DNA of 64,000 nucleotides, from contig DATISF010000070.1 of the NCBI GenBank assembly GCA_035468985.1, forward strand, positions 117,675-181,674. Reading direction: 5' to 3'. Positions 45,859-54,835 of this stretch are shown piece after piece. The notes under the pieces are model-generated. The model was not told the DNA's origin, did no database searches, and saw only the letters and a program-made list of their open reading frames with translations. How positions within the stretch are numbered: the stretch's first letter is position 1; every line of letters begins with the position of its first letter. The translations under genes and the position numbers were made by a program. Source of the stretch: DASVHS01 sp035468985. Lineage in GTDB: Bacteria; Acidobacteriota; Thermoanaerobaculia; Gp7-AA8.

Positions 45859-46863
45859 ATGAGCGAGACGCCCCACACTCCGCCGCCGAAACCTGCCGCA
45901 CCGGCAGGACCGCCGAAGCGCGACCCGAGCGACATCAAACGCGATCCGCTCGTGGTCATCCCCGTGTCGCGCGCGTGGGACGCGGTGGTCGACGCGAAGG
46001 AATTCGCCGGAGAGATCACGCTGATCGTCGCGCCCGACCGCATCGTGGAGCTGTGCCGCGCGTTCAAGGACGAAGGATTCAACTACCTCGTCGACCTCAC
46101 GGGCGTCGATTACTCGAAGTATCCCGCCCACACCGCTCTCCGGTTCGCCGTCACGTACACGCTCTACTCGTTCAAGAAGAACCAGCGCGTGCGGCTCCGC
46201 GTCTTCACCGACGAGGCGACTGCGGTTCCATCCGTCACCTCCGTCTGGAAGACGGCCAACTGGCACGAGCGCGAGACCTTCGACATGCTGGGCATCCGCT
46301 TCGAGGGTCATCCGAACCTCGAGCGCATCCTGATGTGGGAAGGGTTCAACGGACATCCGCTGCGCAAGGACTTTCCGTTGCGCGGCATCGATACCGGCGC
46401 GCGCATCTACCCGGAAGTGTTTCCGGCCGGCGGCGGACCGAAGGCTGGCTCGACGGGGAAGGATGTCAAGGACGTCAACATCTACCAGGGCGAGTGGAAG
46501 GAATACGGCACCTGGCCGCCGGCGCAGATCGCCGGACAGCGCGCCGCCGCGGGCAAGCAGCAGCCGCCCGCGCCGGAGCTCGCCGCCGTCGTCGCAGAAA
46601 CGGCAAAGCCGACGCAGGAAGCGCCGTGGCACAACCCCGATCTGGCGATGACCGATCGGATGAAGCTCGCGGATAAGGGAGCGCTGAAGGACAAGTTGTT
46701 CGCGGCCATGGCCCAGACCGACTGCACGGCCTGCGGCTGGGACTGCGAAGGCTACGCGAGCGCGATCGCGACCGGTGAGACGAAGGACCTTTCCCTCTGT
46801 GTACCGGGTGAGGCGGAAACCGAATCGATGCTCAATAAGCTCGTGACCGAGGCAGGAAAGTAA
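45859..46863 (+). CDS. nuoC: NADH-quinone oxidoreductase subunit C with extra C-terminal Fe-S-like domain
   Basis: A 334-residue protein. Residues 30-215 are the 30-kDa subunit with its signature NWHERETFDMLGIRFEGHPN followed by LRKDFPL. After a Pro/Ala linker comes the same domain as in NuoB: FAAMAQTDCTACGWDCEGYA, cysteines at 289, 292, 296 and 314. Over 54 residues the two tails differ at only ten positions, and a 30-base stretch (GCCTGCGGCTGGGACTGCGA and on) is identical in DNA, which suggests a recent duplication or conversion. Ordinary NuoC is about 200 residues. Its stop shares one base with the nuoD start. Confidence 0.93.
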   Translation: MSETPHTPPPKPAAPAGPPKRDPSDIKRDPLVVIPVSRAWDAVVDAKEFAGEITLIVAPDRIVELCRAFKDEGFNYLVDLTGVDYSKYPAHTALRFAVTYTLYSFKKNQRVRLRVFTDEATAVPSVTSVWKTANWHERETFDMLGIRFEGHPNLERILMWEGFNGHPLRKDFPLRGIDTGARIYPEVFPAGGGPKAGSTGKDVKDVNIYQGEWKEYGTWPPAQIAGQRAAAGKQQPPAPELAAVVAETAKPTQEAPWHNPDLAMTDRMKLADKGALKDKLFAAMAQTDCTACGWDCEGYASAIATGETKDLSLCVPGEAETESMLNKLVTEAGK

Positions 46864-47978
46864 TGTTCGACGTTCACGAAATGGAAGTGAACTTCGGCCC
46901 TCAGCATCCGTCGACGCACGGCGTGCTGCGGGTCCTGCTCAAAGTCGACGGCGAGCGCATCATCGAGGCCAAGCCGGTGATCGGCTATCTCCATCGCGGG
47001 ACGGAAAAGCTGTTCGAGAACATGGCCTACCCGCAATGCGTCCCTCACACCGATCGCATGGACTACGTCGCCTCGGCCACCAACAACCTCGGGTTCGTGG
47101 AGGCCGTCGAGAAGCTCATGGGCATCACGGCGCAGATTCCGAGGCGCGCCCAGATCATCCGCGTCATGCTCTCGGAGCTGCAGCGCATCTCGTCGCATCT
47201 GCTGTGGCTGGCCACGCACGCGATCGACATCGGCGCGATGACGCCGTTCTTCTACTGCTTCCGCGAACGCGAAGAGGTCCTTGACCTCTTCGAGTCCTAT
47301 TGCGGCGCGCGGCTGACGCTGAACTGCATGCGCATCGGCGGACTGCCCGACGATCTTCCGCCCGGCTGGCTCGAAGGGCTGCAGCGTTTCACGGACAAAT
47401 TCGACGCCGCGGTCGACGAATATGAATCCCTGCTCACGAACAATCGCATCTGGAAGCGCCGCACGATCGGGGTCGGCGTGCTTTCGCCCGAGGATGCCAT
47501 CGACTGGGGCATCACCGGACCGCCGCTGCGCGGATCGGGCGTGGAGTGGGATCTCCGCCGCGCGCAGCCGTACGAGTGCTATCCCGAGCTGGAGTTCGAG
47601 ATCCCCGTCGGCAAGAACGGCGACACATATGATCGCTATCTCGTGCGGATGGAAGAGATGCGGCAGGCGAACCGGATCCTCAAGCAGTGCATCCCGATGA
47701 TCGCCACCACGAACGCCGGCGACATCAAAGCGAAGATCTCGCGCGTCGTGCGCCCGCCGGAAGGCGAGGTCTATCACTCCATCGAGTCACCGAAGGGTGA
47801 GCTCGGGTACTACATCATCTCCGATGGAAAATCGCAGAACGCCTATCGCTGCCACGTGCGGCCGCCGTCGTTCGTGAATCTGCAGGCCTTGCCGGCGATG
47901 GCGCGGGGACACCTTGTTTCGGATCTCGTGGCTCTGATCGGGACCATCGATATCGTTCTCGGTGAGGTGGATCGATGA
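46863..47978 (+). CDS. nuoD: NADH-quinone oxidoreductase subunit D
   Basis: A 371-residue 49-kDa subunit lacking the longer N-terminal extension of some members. It has NFGPQHPSTHGVLR, the quinone-site HRGTEKL and the conserved HLLWLATHAIDIGAMTPFFY, and it ends in GEVDR. It binds quinone together with NuoB near cluster N2. In mitochondria the homologue is methylated by NDUFAF7, whose homologue is encoded at 43341. It is the last gene before the gap where nuoE, nuoF and nuoG would normally be. Confidence 0.95.
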   Translation: MFDVHEMEVNFGPQHPSTHGVLRVLLKVDGERIIEAKPVIGYLHRGTEKLFENMAYPQCVPHTDRMDYVASATNNLGFVEAVEKLMGITAQIPRRAQIIRVMLSELQRISSHLLWLATHAIDIGAMTPFFYCFREREEVLDLFESYCGARLTLNCMRIGGLPDDLPPGWLEGLQRFTDKFDAAVDEYESLLTNNRIWKRRTIGVGVLSPEDAIDWGITGPPLRGSGVEWDLRRAQPYECYPELEFEIPVGKNGDTYDRYLVRMEEMRQANRILKQCIPMIATTNAGDIKAKISRVVRPPEGEVYHSIESPKGELGYYIISDGKSQNAYRCHVRPPSFVNLQALPAMARGHLVSDLVALIGTIDIVLGEVDR

Positions 47979-47979
47979 A

Positions 47980-48080
47980 CACGGGAATGGTGAGTGTTGA
48001 ATGTTTAATGGTGAATGGTGAATGGCTGCCGTCTCAATTCAACATTCACCATTCAACATTGAGCATTCAACATTCCCGTG
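47980..48080. repeat. heptanucleotide tandem repeat forming a hairpin, locus 4, between nuoD and nuoH
   Basis: Left arm units GGGAATG, GTGAGTG, TTGAATG, TTTAATG, GTGAATG, GTGAATG (47983-48024). Right arm units ATTCAAC, ATTCACC, ATTCAAC, ATTGAGC, ATTCAAC, ATTCCC (48037-48077). CACGGGAATG and CATTCCCGTG close the ends. It fills nearly all of the 118-bp space between nuoD and nuoH. Confidence 0.9.
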
Positions 48081-48096
48081 GAAGGGCGGCGGCCCC

Positions 48097-49254
48097 ATGA
48101 ATCCCTGGATGCACTATCTGGTCTGGCCGCTGGTGAAGTTCCTGGTGGCATTCGCCATCGTCCAGGGGATCGTCGCGGCGATGACCTACATCGAGCGGCG
48201 GCTGCTCGGGTTCATGCAGGCGCGGCTCGGTCCCAATCGCGTCGGGCCTCACGGCCTGTTTCAGATCATCGCCGACCCGATGAAGCTCCTGCTCAAGGAA
48301 GACATCGTTCCCTCGAGCGCCGAGAAAGTCGCGTACTTCCTCGGTCCGATGCTCCCGCTGCTGCCGGCGTTCGTGGTGTTCTGCCTGATTCCGTTCGGAC
48401 CGCCGCCGACCTACATCGCCGCGCGGGTCAACGTCGGATTGCTGCTGATCCTCGCGCTGACGTCGACCGCGGTGTACGGCATCATCCTCGGCGGGTGGGC
48501 CTCCAACAACAAGTATTCATTGATGGGCGGCCTTCGCTCGGCGGCGCAGATGGTCTCGTACGAAGTGCCGTTCGGACTGTCGATCGTCGGCGTGCTCATG
48601 CTGTCGCAGTCGCTCGATCTCGTGAAGATCGTCGAGTATCAGGAGCACAACATCTGGAACGTGTTCCCGCAGGCGATCGCCTGCTTCATTTTTCTCGTGG
48701 CCATGAACGCGGAGAACAACCGCGTTCCGTTCGACCTGCCGGAGGCGGAATCCGAGCTCGTGGCCGGATTCCACACCGAGTACTCCGGGATGAAGTTCGC
48801 CTTCTTCATGCTCGGTGAGTATTCGATGATGCTCGTGAACTCCTGCCTGATCGTCAGCCTCTACTTCGGAGGGTGGACGCTGGGCGGCGTCGTGAACGGA
48901 CACCAGATCGGCCTCACCACCACGGTCCTCAAGTCGTGGGGCGTCCTCGGCGGCATCATCGGTGCGCTGATCTTCAGCGGGAAAGTCATGACCTTCATGC
49001 TGATCTACGTCTGGTTCCGCGCGACGTTCCCGCGCTTCCGCTTCGATCAGCTGATGGATCTCGGATGGAAGTGGCTGATCCCGCTCGCACTCGTGAATAT
49101 CTTCGTGACCGGGATTCTCGTTCTCGCCGGAGCCGAGTGGTTGCTCTCGGTCTTCGGCGCAATCGTCATCATCGCTGCAGCTGCACTGGTGATTCGCGGG
49201 CCGAAAGTGGCGCCGCGGCAGGTGATTCATGCAAGTCCAGTATCCCAAGCCTGA
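48097..49254 (+). CDS. nuoH: NADH-quinone oxidoreductase subunit H
   Basis: A 385-residue membrane subunit with eight or nine helices. ATG 48097 is chosen because an upstream in-frame ATG lies inside the hairpin repeat. Conserved motifs include ERRLLGFMQARLGPNRVGP, the acidic loop NRVPFDLPEAESELVAGFHTE (in two parts) and GEYSMMLV. It joins the quinone site to the proton channels. The end overlaps nuoI by 26 bases. Confidence 0.95.
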   Translation: MNPWMHYLVWPLVKFLVAFAIVQGIVAAMTYIERRLLGFMQARLGPNRVGPHGLFQIIADPMKLLLKEDIVPSSAEKVAYFLGPMLPLLPAFVVFCLIPFGPPPTYIAARVNVGLLLILALTSTAVYGIILGGWASNNKYSLMGGLRSAAQMVSYEVPFGLSIVGVLMLSQSLDLVKIVEYQEHNIWNVFPQAIACFIFLVAMNAENNRVPFDLPEAESELVAGFHTEYSGMKFAFFMLGEYSMMLVNSCLIVSLYFGGWTLGGVVNGHQIGLTTTVLKSWGVLGGIIGALIFSGKVMTFMLIYVWFRATFPRFRFDQLMDLGWKWLIPLALVNIFVTGILVLAGAEWLLSVFGAIVIIAAAALVIRGPKVAPRQVIHASPVSQA

Positions 49255-49774
49255 TTGGACCGACCGGTTCCTTCTGCTCGACCTTCTCGAAGGTCTGAAG
49301 ACGACGTTCAAGGAGCTCTGGAAGCCGAAGGTCACGATCCGTTATCCGGAGGAGCGGCTCGAGCCCGCCGACCGCTTCCGAGGCATGTTCCGCTTTTCGT
49401 ACGACCGCTGCATCGCCTGTAAGCTCTGCGCGGCGGCCTGCCCGATCGACATCATCTATATCGACGTCCACGATGAGATGCGCGAAGTCGACGGCAAACA
49501 GAAGAAGATGAAGGTCCTCGACCGCTACGACATCGACGTGAAGCGCTGTATGTTCTGCGCGCTCTGCGAAGAGGCCTGTCCGACCAAGCCGAAATCGATC
49601 TGGCTGACCTCGAAGACGTACGAGCTGGCCAGCTATGACCGCAACGATCTCTACTTCAACATGCAGGAGCTCGAGTACTGGGATGACAAGCCGCAGTACA
49701 CGGGCCTGCCGGAGGAAGAGGAGCGGCCGCAGATCGAGGAAGGACGGAAGATGATCAGCGGGGGAACCGAGTGA
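49229..49774 (+). CDS. nuoI: NADH-quinone oxidoreductase subunit I (two 4Fe-4S clusters)
   Basis: A 181-residue ferredoxin-like subunit. Two complete cluster motifs are visible: C61-x2-C64-x2-C67-x3-C71 (CIACKLCAAACP) and C107-x2-C110-x2-C113-x3-C117 (CMFCALCEEACP), for N6a and N6b. In a complex without NuoEFG these clusters would be the first internal acceptors, fed by a ferredoxin or another partner. A C-terminal acidic tail (EEEERPQIEEGRK) could serve as docking surface; that is inference. Confidence 0.95.
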   Translation: MQVQYPKPDWTDRFLLLDLLEGLKTTFKELWKPKVTIRYPEERLEPADRFRGMFRFSYDRCIACKLCAAACPIDIIYIDVHDEMREVDGKQKKMKVLDRYDIDVKRCMFCALCEEACPTKPKSIWLTSKTYELASYDRNDLYFNMQELEYWDDKPQYTGLPEEEERPQIEEGRKMISGGTE

Positions 49775-49782
49775 CGCGAAGC

Positions 49783-49875
49783 GTCATCCTGAGCCGCGTA
49801 GACGGCGAAGAATCTGGGCGCTGGCGAAGAACTCCGCCGCACAGATCCTCCGCCCTCTTCGGCGCTCCGGATGAC
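49783..49875. repeat. interspersed hairpin repeat, copy 3, between nuoI and nuoJ
   Basis: GTCATCCTGAG (49783-49793) pairs imperfectly with CTCCGGATGAC (49865-49875). The inside (CCGCGTAGACGGCGAAGAATC) is similar to copies 1 and 2. It occupies most of the 121-bp gap between nuoI and nuoJ. Confidence 0.8.
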
Positions 49876-49895
49876 GTGAGGGGAGAATCTCTCTC

Positions 49896-50579
49896 ATGGA
49901 TGCATTGACGTCGAGCATGCCGTTCCTGGTGTTCTTCATCGTCGGAACGGTGGCCGTCGCGTCGTCGATCCTCGTCATCTCGATGCGCAACCCGGTGCAC
50001 TCGGCGTTGTTCCTTCTCCTGACGTTCCTCTGCGTCGCCGTCCTGTTCGTGATCAAGTCCGCAGAGTTCGTGGCCGCGGTGCAGATTCTCGTGTACGCCG
50101 GCGGAATCATGGTGCTGTTCCTGTTCGTCGTGATGCTGATCAACGTGCGTCACCTTCCGGAGGAGCGCGTGCTCGCGCAGTTCTGGAAGGGCGGCGTGGC
50201 CGTTGGCCTCGGATTGCTGATCCTCTTCGCCGCGGTCGTCCGGCCCGGCGTTTACCACGATCCGACCGGGACGCCGAAAGACCTTCGCTCGACCAAGACG
50301 TACCGGACCAAGCGGATCCACAACGCCGACGGCACGATCACGCGCAAGCGCGTCGCCAGCAAAACCGTCGTCGGAAATTCCGAGGCGGTGGGGATGGCGC
50401 TTTATCAGGAGTATCTGGTGCCGTTCGAGGTGGCGTCCCTGTTCCTGCTCGTGGCCATGGTCGGGGCGATCGTCATCGGCAAGCGCGAGCTCTCCGCTCT
50501 CGAGGAAGAAACAGCGCCGCAGTTCATTCTGGACAAGGTCGAGACCGAGCATGACGTGAAGGAGGCGGTCAATGCATAG
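49896..50579 (+). CDS. nuoJ: NADH-quinone oxidoreductase subunit J
   Basis: A 227-residue membrane subunit with five helices. The pi-bulge helix region VAAVQILVYAGGIMVLFLFV is conserved. Between helices 4 and 5 there is a basic insertion of about 45 residues (YHDPTGTPKDLRSTKTYRTK onward) not common in NuoJ. It takes part in the conformational coupling of quinone reduction to pumping. It lies between two hairpin repeats in the operon. Confidence 0.93.
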   Translation: MDALTSSMPFLVFFIVGTVAVASSILVISMRNPVHSALFLLLTFLCVAVLFVIKSAEFVAAVQILVYAGGIMVLFLFVVMLINVRHLPEERVLAQFWKGGVAVGLGLLILFAAVVRPGVYHDPTGTPKDLRSTKTYRTKRIHNADGTITRKRVASKTVVGNSEAVGMALYQEYLVPFEVASLFLLVAMVGAIVIGKRELSALEEETAPQFILDKVETEHDVKEAVNA

Positions 50580-50586
50580 CCCTTAC

Positions 50587-50700
50587 GTCACCCTGAGGAA
50601 CGCAGCGACGAAGGGTCTCCTGAGACGCGGCACCGGTCATGCCTCGTGGACGCGGTCATCGCTGCGTCTCAGTCGATCCTTCGCTTCGCTCAGGGTGAAC
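50587..50700. repeat. interspersed hairpin repeat, copy 4, between nuoJ and nuoK
   Basis: GTCACCCTGAG (50587-50597) pairs with CTCAGGGTGAAC (50689-50700), with an inner GAGACGC/GCGTCTC pairing. It is a divergent member of the family at 8392, 18569 and 49783 and fills the 137-bp nuoJ-nuoK gap. Confidence 0.75.
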
Positions 50701-50716
50701 GATACGGAGGCACTCA

Positions 50717-51031
50717 ATGCCTGAGGCGGTTCCGAGCACACAGGCCTACCTGATGCTCTCGGCGACGCTGTTCGCCGTCGGACTGATCGGCGTGGTCATC
50801 CGCCGCAACATGATCACCGTGCTCATGGCCATCGAGCTGATGCTCAACGCCGTGAACATCAACCTCGTTGCGTTCGCTCACCGCCTGTCTTCGCTGGAAG
50901 GGCAGGTGTTCGCGATCTTCGTCATCACCATCGCGGCCGGCGAGGCGGCGGTCGGACTGGCCATCATCATTCAGTTGTACCGGCTCAAGAGCACGATCAA
51001 CGTCGATGAAGCGAGGACGCTGAATGGGTAG
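50717..51031 (+). CDS. nuoK: NADH-quinone oxidoreductase subunit K
   Basis: A 104-residue subunit with three helices. It carries the two conserved glutamates in helices 2 and 3 (MAIELMLNAVNINL and TIAAGEAAVGLAII), the proton-path residues of the MrpC/NuoK family. The gene overlaps nuoL by 8 bases. Confidence 0.95.
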   Translation: MPEAVPSTQAYLMLSATLFAVGLIGVVIRRNMITVLMAIELMLNAVNINLVAFAHRLSSLEGQVFAIFVITIAAGEAAVGLAIIIQLYRLKSTINVDEARTLNG

Positions 51032-53186
51032 CGCGCTCGTGGCCGTCGTCCTTCTTCCGGCGCTCGGGGCGCTGATCAACGGACTGCGTGCCTCGAACAG
51101 ACCTCTCGTTCACAAGAGCCGGTCCCTCACGAACATGATTGCCGTCGGCGCCACGGCGCTTTCCGCGCTCGTCGCCACGTTCCTCGTCGTGATCCCGTAC
51201 ATGAGCCATGGGACCGAGGCGCCGCTCGAGTTCACGTACTACACGTGGATTCCGTCAGGACTCGGCGTCGTCGGCAACCAGGTCGCGAACTTTGTCGTGA
51301 ACGTCGCCTTTCGCGTCGATCCGCTCTCCTGCGCGATGCTGATGGTCGTCACGTGGGTCGGATTCCTGATCCACGTGTACGCGACCGGCTACATGGCCCA
51401 TGAAGAGAGCGGCTATACGCGCTTCTTCACCTACTTGAATCTCTTCATGTTCATGATGCTGGTGCTCGTCCTCGGGGCGAACTACCTCGTCATGTTCGTC
51501 GGGTGGGAAGGCGTCGGCCTCTGCTCGTACCTTCTCATCGGCTTCTACTACGACAAGAATTTCGCCGCTGACGCGGGAAAGAAAGCGTTCATCGTCAACC
51601 GCATCGGCGACTTCGGATTCATCCTCGGTCTCTTCCTGATCTTCAATACGTTCGGGACCGCCGACTACTCGAAAGTGTTTGCGCTGGCATCGGCGCACGG
51701 CGGGCAATACGCGGGAGTGGCGACGGCGATCTGCCTGCTGCTCTTCGTCGGCGCCTGCGGTAAGTCCGCGCAGGTCCCGCTGTACGTCTGGCTGCCGGAT
51801 GCGATGGCCGGCCCGACACCCGTCTCCGCTCTGATCCATGCCGCGACGATGGTGACCGCGGGCGTGTACATGGTCGTGCGTTCGAATGTGCTGTTCCGCC
51901 TCTCGCCGACGGCGATGGCGGTCGTGGCCATCGTCGGCGCGATCACCGCGATTTTCGCGGCAACGATCGGCATCGCCCAGAACGACATCAAGAAAGTCCT
52001 CGCGTATTCGACGGTCTCGCAGCTCGGCTACATGTTCGTGGCCGCGGGCGTCGGCGCGTTCACCGCGGCGATCTTCCACGTCATGACGCACGCGTTCTTC
52101 AAAGCCTGCCTCTTCCTCGGCGCCGGCTCCGTGATTCACGGCGTCGGCGGCGAGCAGGACATGCGCAAGATGGGCGGGCTGCGCAAGTACATGCCGCGCA
52201 CGCACTGGACAATGCTCGTGGCGACCATTGCGATCGCCGGCATTCCGCCGCTCGCCGGATTCTTCTCGAAGGACGAGATCCTCGCCGGCGCGTTCGCCTA
52301 TTCGAAGTTCCTCTGGCTGATGGGCTTCGTCACCGCGGGCCTGACCGCGTTCTACATGTTCCGGCTCTACTTCATGACGTTCCGGGGCTCATATCGCGGA
52401 GCTGTCGTCGAGGGCATCGAATCGTCCGAGCCGGAGCACGCCGGACATCCGCTGATCCCCGATCAGCACCATCTCGATGAGGGTGACGAGCATCTGGACA
52501 AGGCTCACGGCCATCGCGAGCATGCGCACGCGCCGCACGAGTCTCCTCTCAGCATGACGGGCGTCCTGGCCATCCTGGCCATCCTGTCGATCATCGGCGG
52601 GTTCGTCGGCCTGCCCGCGGCGCTCGGCGGACCGCATCCGACGCTCTTCCAGCGCTGGCTCGAGCCGGTGCTGCTGCCCATCGATGGCCACCAATTCCAT
52701 TTCCACGAAGCATCGCTGGCGATGGAGTGGGCGCTGATGATCGTGTCGGTTGCGATCGCGATCGCCGGCATCTGGGTCGCGCGCACGCTGTACTTCAGCA
52801 GGCCCGCGGTGCCGGACGCGGCCGAGGCAAGGCTCGGAGTCGTCTACCGCATTCTCGCGAACAAGTACTACGTCGATGAGTTGTACGACGCCACGGCGGT
52901 GCGGGGCACTCTGCTGGTGGCGGCGGTCTTCTCGTGGATCGACGCGAACATCGTCGATGGTCTGGTGAACCTGACGCGGTACATCACGGTCGTGGTGTTC
53001 GGGTACGGGTCGAATCTGTTCGACAAGTACGTCGTCGACGGAGCGGTGAACGGGGTGGCGTGGACGGCCAAGAGCGGCTCGGCCATGTTGCGCCGGGCTC
53101 AGACCGGTCTGGTTCAGAACTACGCACTGGTCATGGGCGGCGGAGTGGTGCTGCTCGCGGCGGTTTATCTGTTCATGAAGCCTTAG
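51024..53186 (+). CDS. nuoL: NADH-quinone oxidoreductase subunit L
   Basis: A 720-residue antiporter-like subunit with the conserved FVGWEGVGLCSYLLIGFY, the lysine helix region SAQVPLYVWLPDAMAGPTPV and HAATMVTAGVYM. The last part contains the amphipathic lateral helix and final membrane helix. Between about residues 472 and 510 there is a His/Asp/Glu-rich loop (HHLDEGDEHLDKAHGHREHA) which is not usual in NuoL and could bind metal. It is one of the three pumping channels. Confidence 0.95.
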   Translation: MGSALVAVVLLPALGALINGLRASNRPLVHKSRSLTNMIAVGATALSALVATFLVVIPYMSHGTEAPLEFTYYTWIPSGLGVVGNQVANFVVNVAFRVDPLSCAMLMVVTWVGFLIHVYATGYMAHEESGYTRFFTYLNLFMFMMLVLVLGANYLVMFVGWEGVGLCSYLLIGFYYDKNFAADAGKKAFIVNRIGDFGFILGLFLIFNTFGTADYSKVFALASAHGGQYAGVATAICLLLFVGACGKSAQVPLYVWLPDAMAGPTPVSALIHAATMVTAGVYMVVRSNVLFRLSPTAMAVVAIVGAITAIFAATIGIAQNDIKKVLAYSTVSQLGYMFVAAGVGAFTAAIFHVMTHAFFKACLFLGAGSVIHGVGGEQDMRKMGGLRKYMPRTHWTMLVATIAIAGIPPLAGFFSKDEILAGAFAYSKFLWLMGFVTAGLTAFYMFRLYFMTFRGSYRGAVVEGIESSEPEHAGHPLIPDQHHLDEGDEHLDKAHGHREHAHAPHESPLSMTGVLAILAILSIIGGFVGLPAALGGPHPTLFQRWLEPVLLPIDGHQFHFHEASLAMEWALMIVSVAIAIAGIWVARTLYFSRPAVPDAAEARLGVVYRILANKYYVDELYDATAVRGTLLVAAVFSWIDANIVDGLVNLTRYITVVVFGYGSNLFDKYVVDGAVNGVAWTAKSGSAMLRRAQTGLVQNYALVMGGGVVLLAAVYLFMKP

Positions 53187-53200
53187 GAGTACGAGCTCGA

Positions 53201-54835
53201 ATGGGCATTCTCAACATCGTCACCTACATCCCGCTCGTCGGAGCGATCGTCATTCTGTTTTTCCTTCGCCGCGAGCAACCGAAGGCCATCCGTTACACGG
53301 CCACGGCTGTTGCGGCGATCGACTTCCTGGCCTCGCTCGTCCTCTGGTTCAACTTCGATCCGCACGCCACCGGCAACGCCATGTGGCAGTTTCGGGAGAC
53401 GTACCACTGGATTCCGGCGCTGGGCGTGAAGTACGACTTCGGCATCGACGGCATCTCGCTTCTGCTGATTCTTCTGACGACGCTGATGGGAGTGATCTCG
53501 ATCGTGTCGTCGTTCTCGGCGATCACGCAGCGCGAGAAGGAGTACTACGTCCTGCTGCTCCTTCTGCAGACGGGCATGATCGGCACGTTTTGCGCGCTCG
53601 ATTTCTTCCTCTTCTACGTGTTCTGGGAAGTGATGCTCGTGCCGATGTACTTCATCATCGGCATCTGGGGAGGACCGCGGCGGCTCTACGCGGCGATCAA
53701 GTTCTTCCTCTACACGCTGGCCGGCTCGGTGCGGATGCTGCTGGCGATCCTGGCGCTCTACTTCTACAACGACGGCGGCATCCCCTTCCTCAACATCAAA
53801 GGACTCGGGAATCCACCGACGTTCAGCGTGCTGCAGTACCACAACATCGGTCACCTGATTCCGCCGACGCTGCAGTTCTGGGTCTTCCTCGGCTTCTTCC
53901 TCGGTTTCGCGATCAAGGTGCCGATGTTCCCGTTCCATACATGGCTTCCCGATGCGCACGTTGAGGCGCCAACGGCCGGATCGGTGATCCTCGCCGCCGT
54001 CCTCCTGAAGATGGGAACGTACGGCTTCGTGCGGTTCGCGCTTCCAATCCTGCCCGACGCCACGAAACAGCTCCTGATCCCGATTGTCGTGCTCTCGCTG
54101 ATCGGCATCGTCTACGGCGCGCTCGTGTCGCTCGTGCAGAAGGACATGAAGAAGCTCGTCGCCTACTCGTCGGTGTCGCACCTCGGCTTCGTGATGCTGG
54201 GGATGTTCGCGCTCAATCCGATGGGACTGAAGGGCTCGGTCCTGCAGATGATCAACCACGGCATCTCGACCGGCGCGCTCTTCCTTCTCGTCGGCATCAT
54301 TTACGAGCGCCGGCACACGCGCCTGATTTCCGAGTACGGCGGACTGGCGAAGCAGATGCCGACCTACGCCACGCTCTTTCTGATCGCCGCGTTGTCGTCG
54401 ATGGGACTTCCGGCGCTCAACGGATTCATCGGCGAGTTCACGATTCTCCTCGGCGCCGCCAATTCGGTTCAGATCGGGTCGATGGTTCCGGCCGTCCTCG
54501 CCTCGCTCGGGATCGTGCTCGGCGCCGCATACCTGCTGTGGCTCTACCAGCGCGTGTTCTGGGGGCCGCTCGACAATCCCGCCAATCGCGCGCTTACCGA
54601 CGTCAATCGCCGTGAGCTGGTCACGCTTCTGCCGCTTGTCGCTCTGATGGTGTGGATCGGCATCGCGCCGCGAGTCTTCTTCGACATGATCGAGGAACCG
54701 GTCAACTACATCGTGCAGAAGGTCGATCCGCAGTACTTCAGCAGACAACCGATGACCTATCCCGTGGAGCGGCAGCCGTCCCCGGCAGCCGTCGACGGGC
54801 GAGGTCGCCCGTCGCTCCACGCCGAGGCGCGCTGA
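53201..54835 (+). CDS. nuoM: NADH-quinone oxidoreductase subunit M
   Basis: A 544-residue antiporter-like subunit from ATG 53201. Key motifs: YFIIGIWGG, the channel helix PMFPFHTWLPDAHVEAPTAG and KDMKKLVAYSSVSHLGFV. Fourteen helices are expected. The last 20 residues (ERQPSPAAVDGRGRPSLHAE) are a hydrophilic tail encoded by a GTGGAGCG...CGCTCCAC palindrome at 54763-54820. Its stop and the nuoN start overlap (TGATG). Confidence 0.95.
   Translation: MGILNIVTYIPLVGAIVILFFLRREQPKAIRYTATAVAAIDFLASLVLWFNFDPHATGNAMWQFRETYHWIPALGVKYDFGIDGISLLLILLTTLMGVISIVSSFSAITQREKEYYVLLLLLQTGMIGTFCALDFFLFYVFWEVMLVPMYFIIGIWGGPRRLYAAIKFFLYTLAGSVRMLLAILALYFYNDGGIPFLNIKGLGNPPTFSVLQYHNIGHLIPPTLQFWVFLGFFLGFAIKVPMFPFHTWLPDAHVEAPTAGSVILAAVLLKMGTYGFVRFALPILPDATKQLLIPIVVLSLIGIVYGALVSLVQKDMKKLVAYSSVSHLGFVMLGMFALNPMGLKGSVLQMINHGISTGALFLLVGIIYERRHTRLISEYGGLAKQMPTYATLFLIAALSSMGLPALNGFIGEFTILLGAANSVQIGSMVPAVLASLGIVLGAAYLLWLYQRVFWGPLDNPANRALTDVNRRELVTLLPLVALMVWIGIAPRVFFDMIEEPVNYIVQKVDPQYFSRQPMTYPVERQPSPAAVDGRGRPSLHAEAR
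54763..54820. repeat. GTGGAGCG/CGCTCCAC inverted repeat at the 3' end of nuoM
   Basis: GTGGAGCG (54763-54770) and CGCTCCAC (54813-54820) are exact inverted arms. Between them GACGGGCGAGGTCGCCCGTC forms an inner stem. The arms share the GCTCCAC tail of the palindromes at 36793 and 45498. The whole element is translated into the C-terminal tail of NuoM. Confidence 0.75.

Noticed and set aside
47980..48080. CRISPR-like array between nuoD and nuoH
   Set aside because: The units are 7 bp with no spacers and two complementary arms, so it is a tandem-repeat hairpin and not a CRISPR.
47979..48096. decayed nuoE/F/G genes between nuoD and nuoH
   Set aside because: The gap is only 118 bp and consists of the heptamer hairpin; no remnant coding similarity is visible.
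49255..49270. ACCGACCGGT in nuoI as a second TetR operator
   Set aside because: It lies inside the coding sequence for WTDRF with no promoter nearby and lacks the full palindrome; likely chance in GC-rich DNA.
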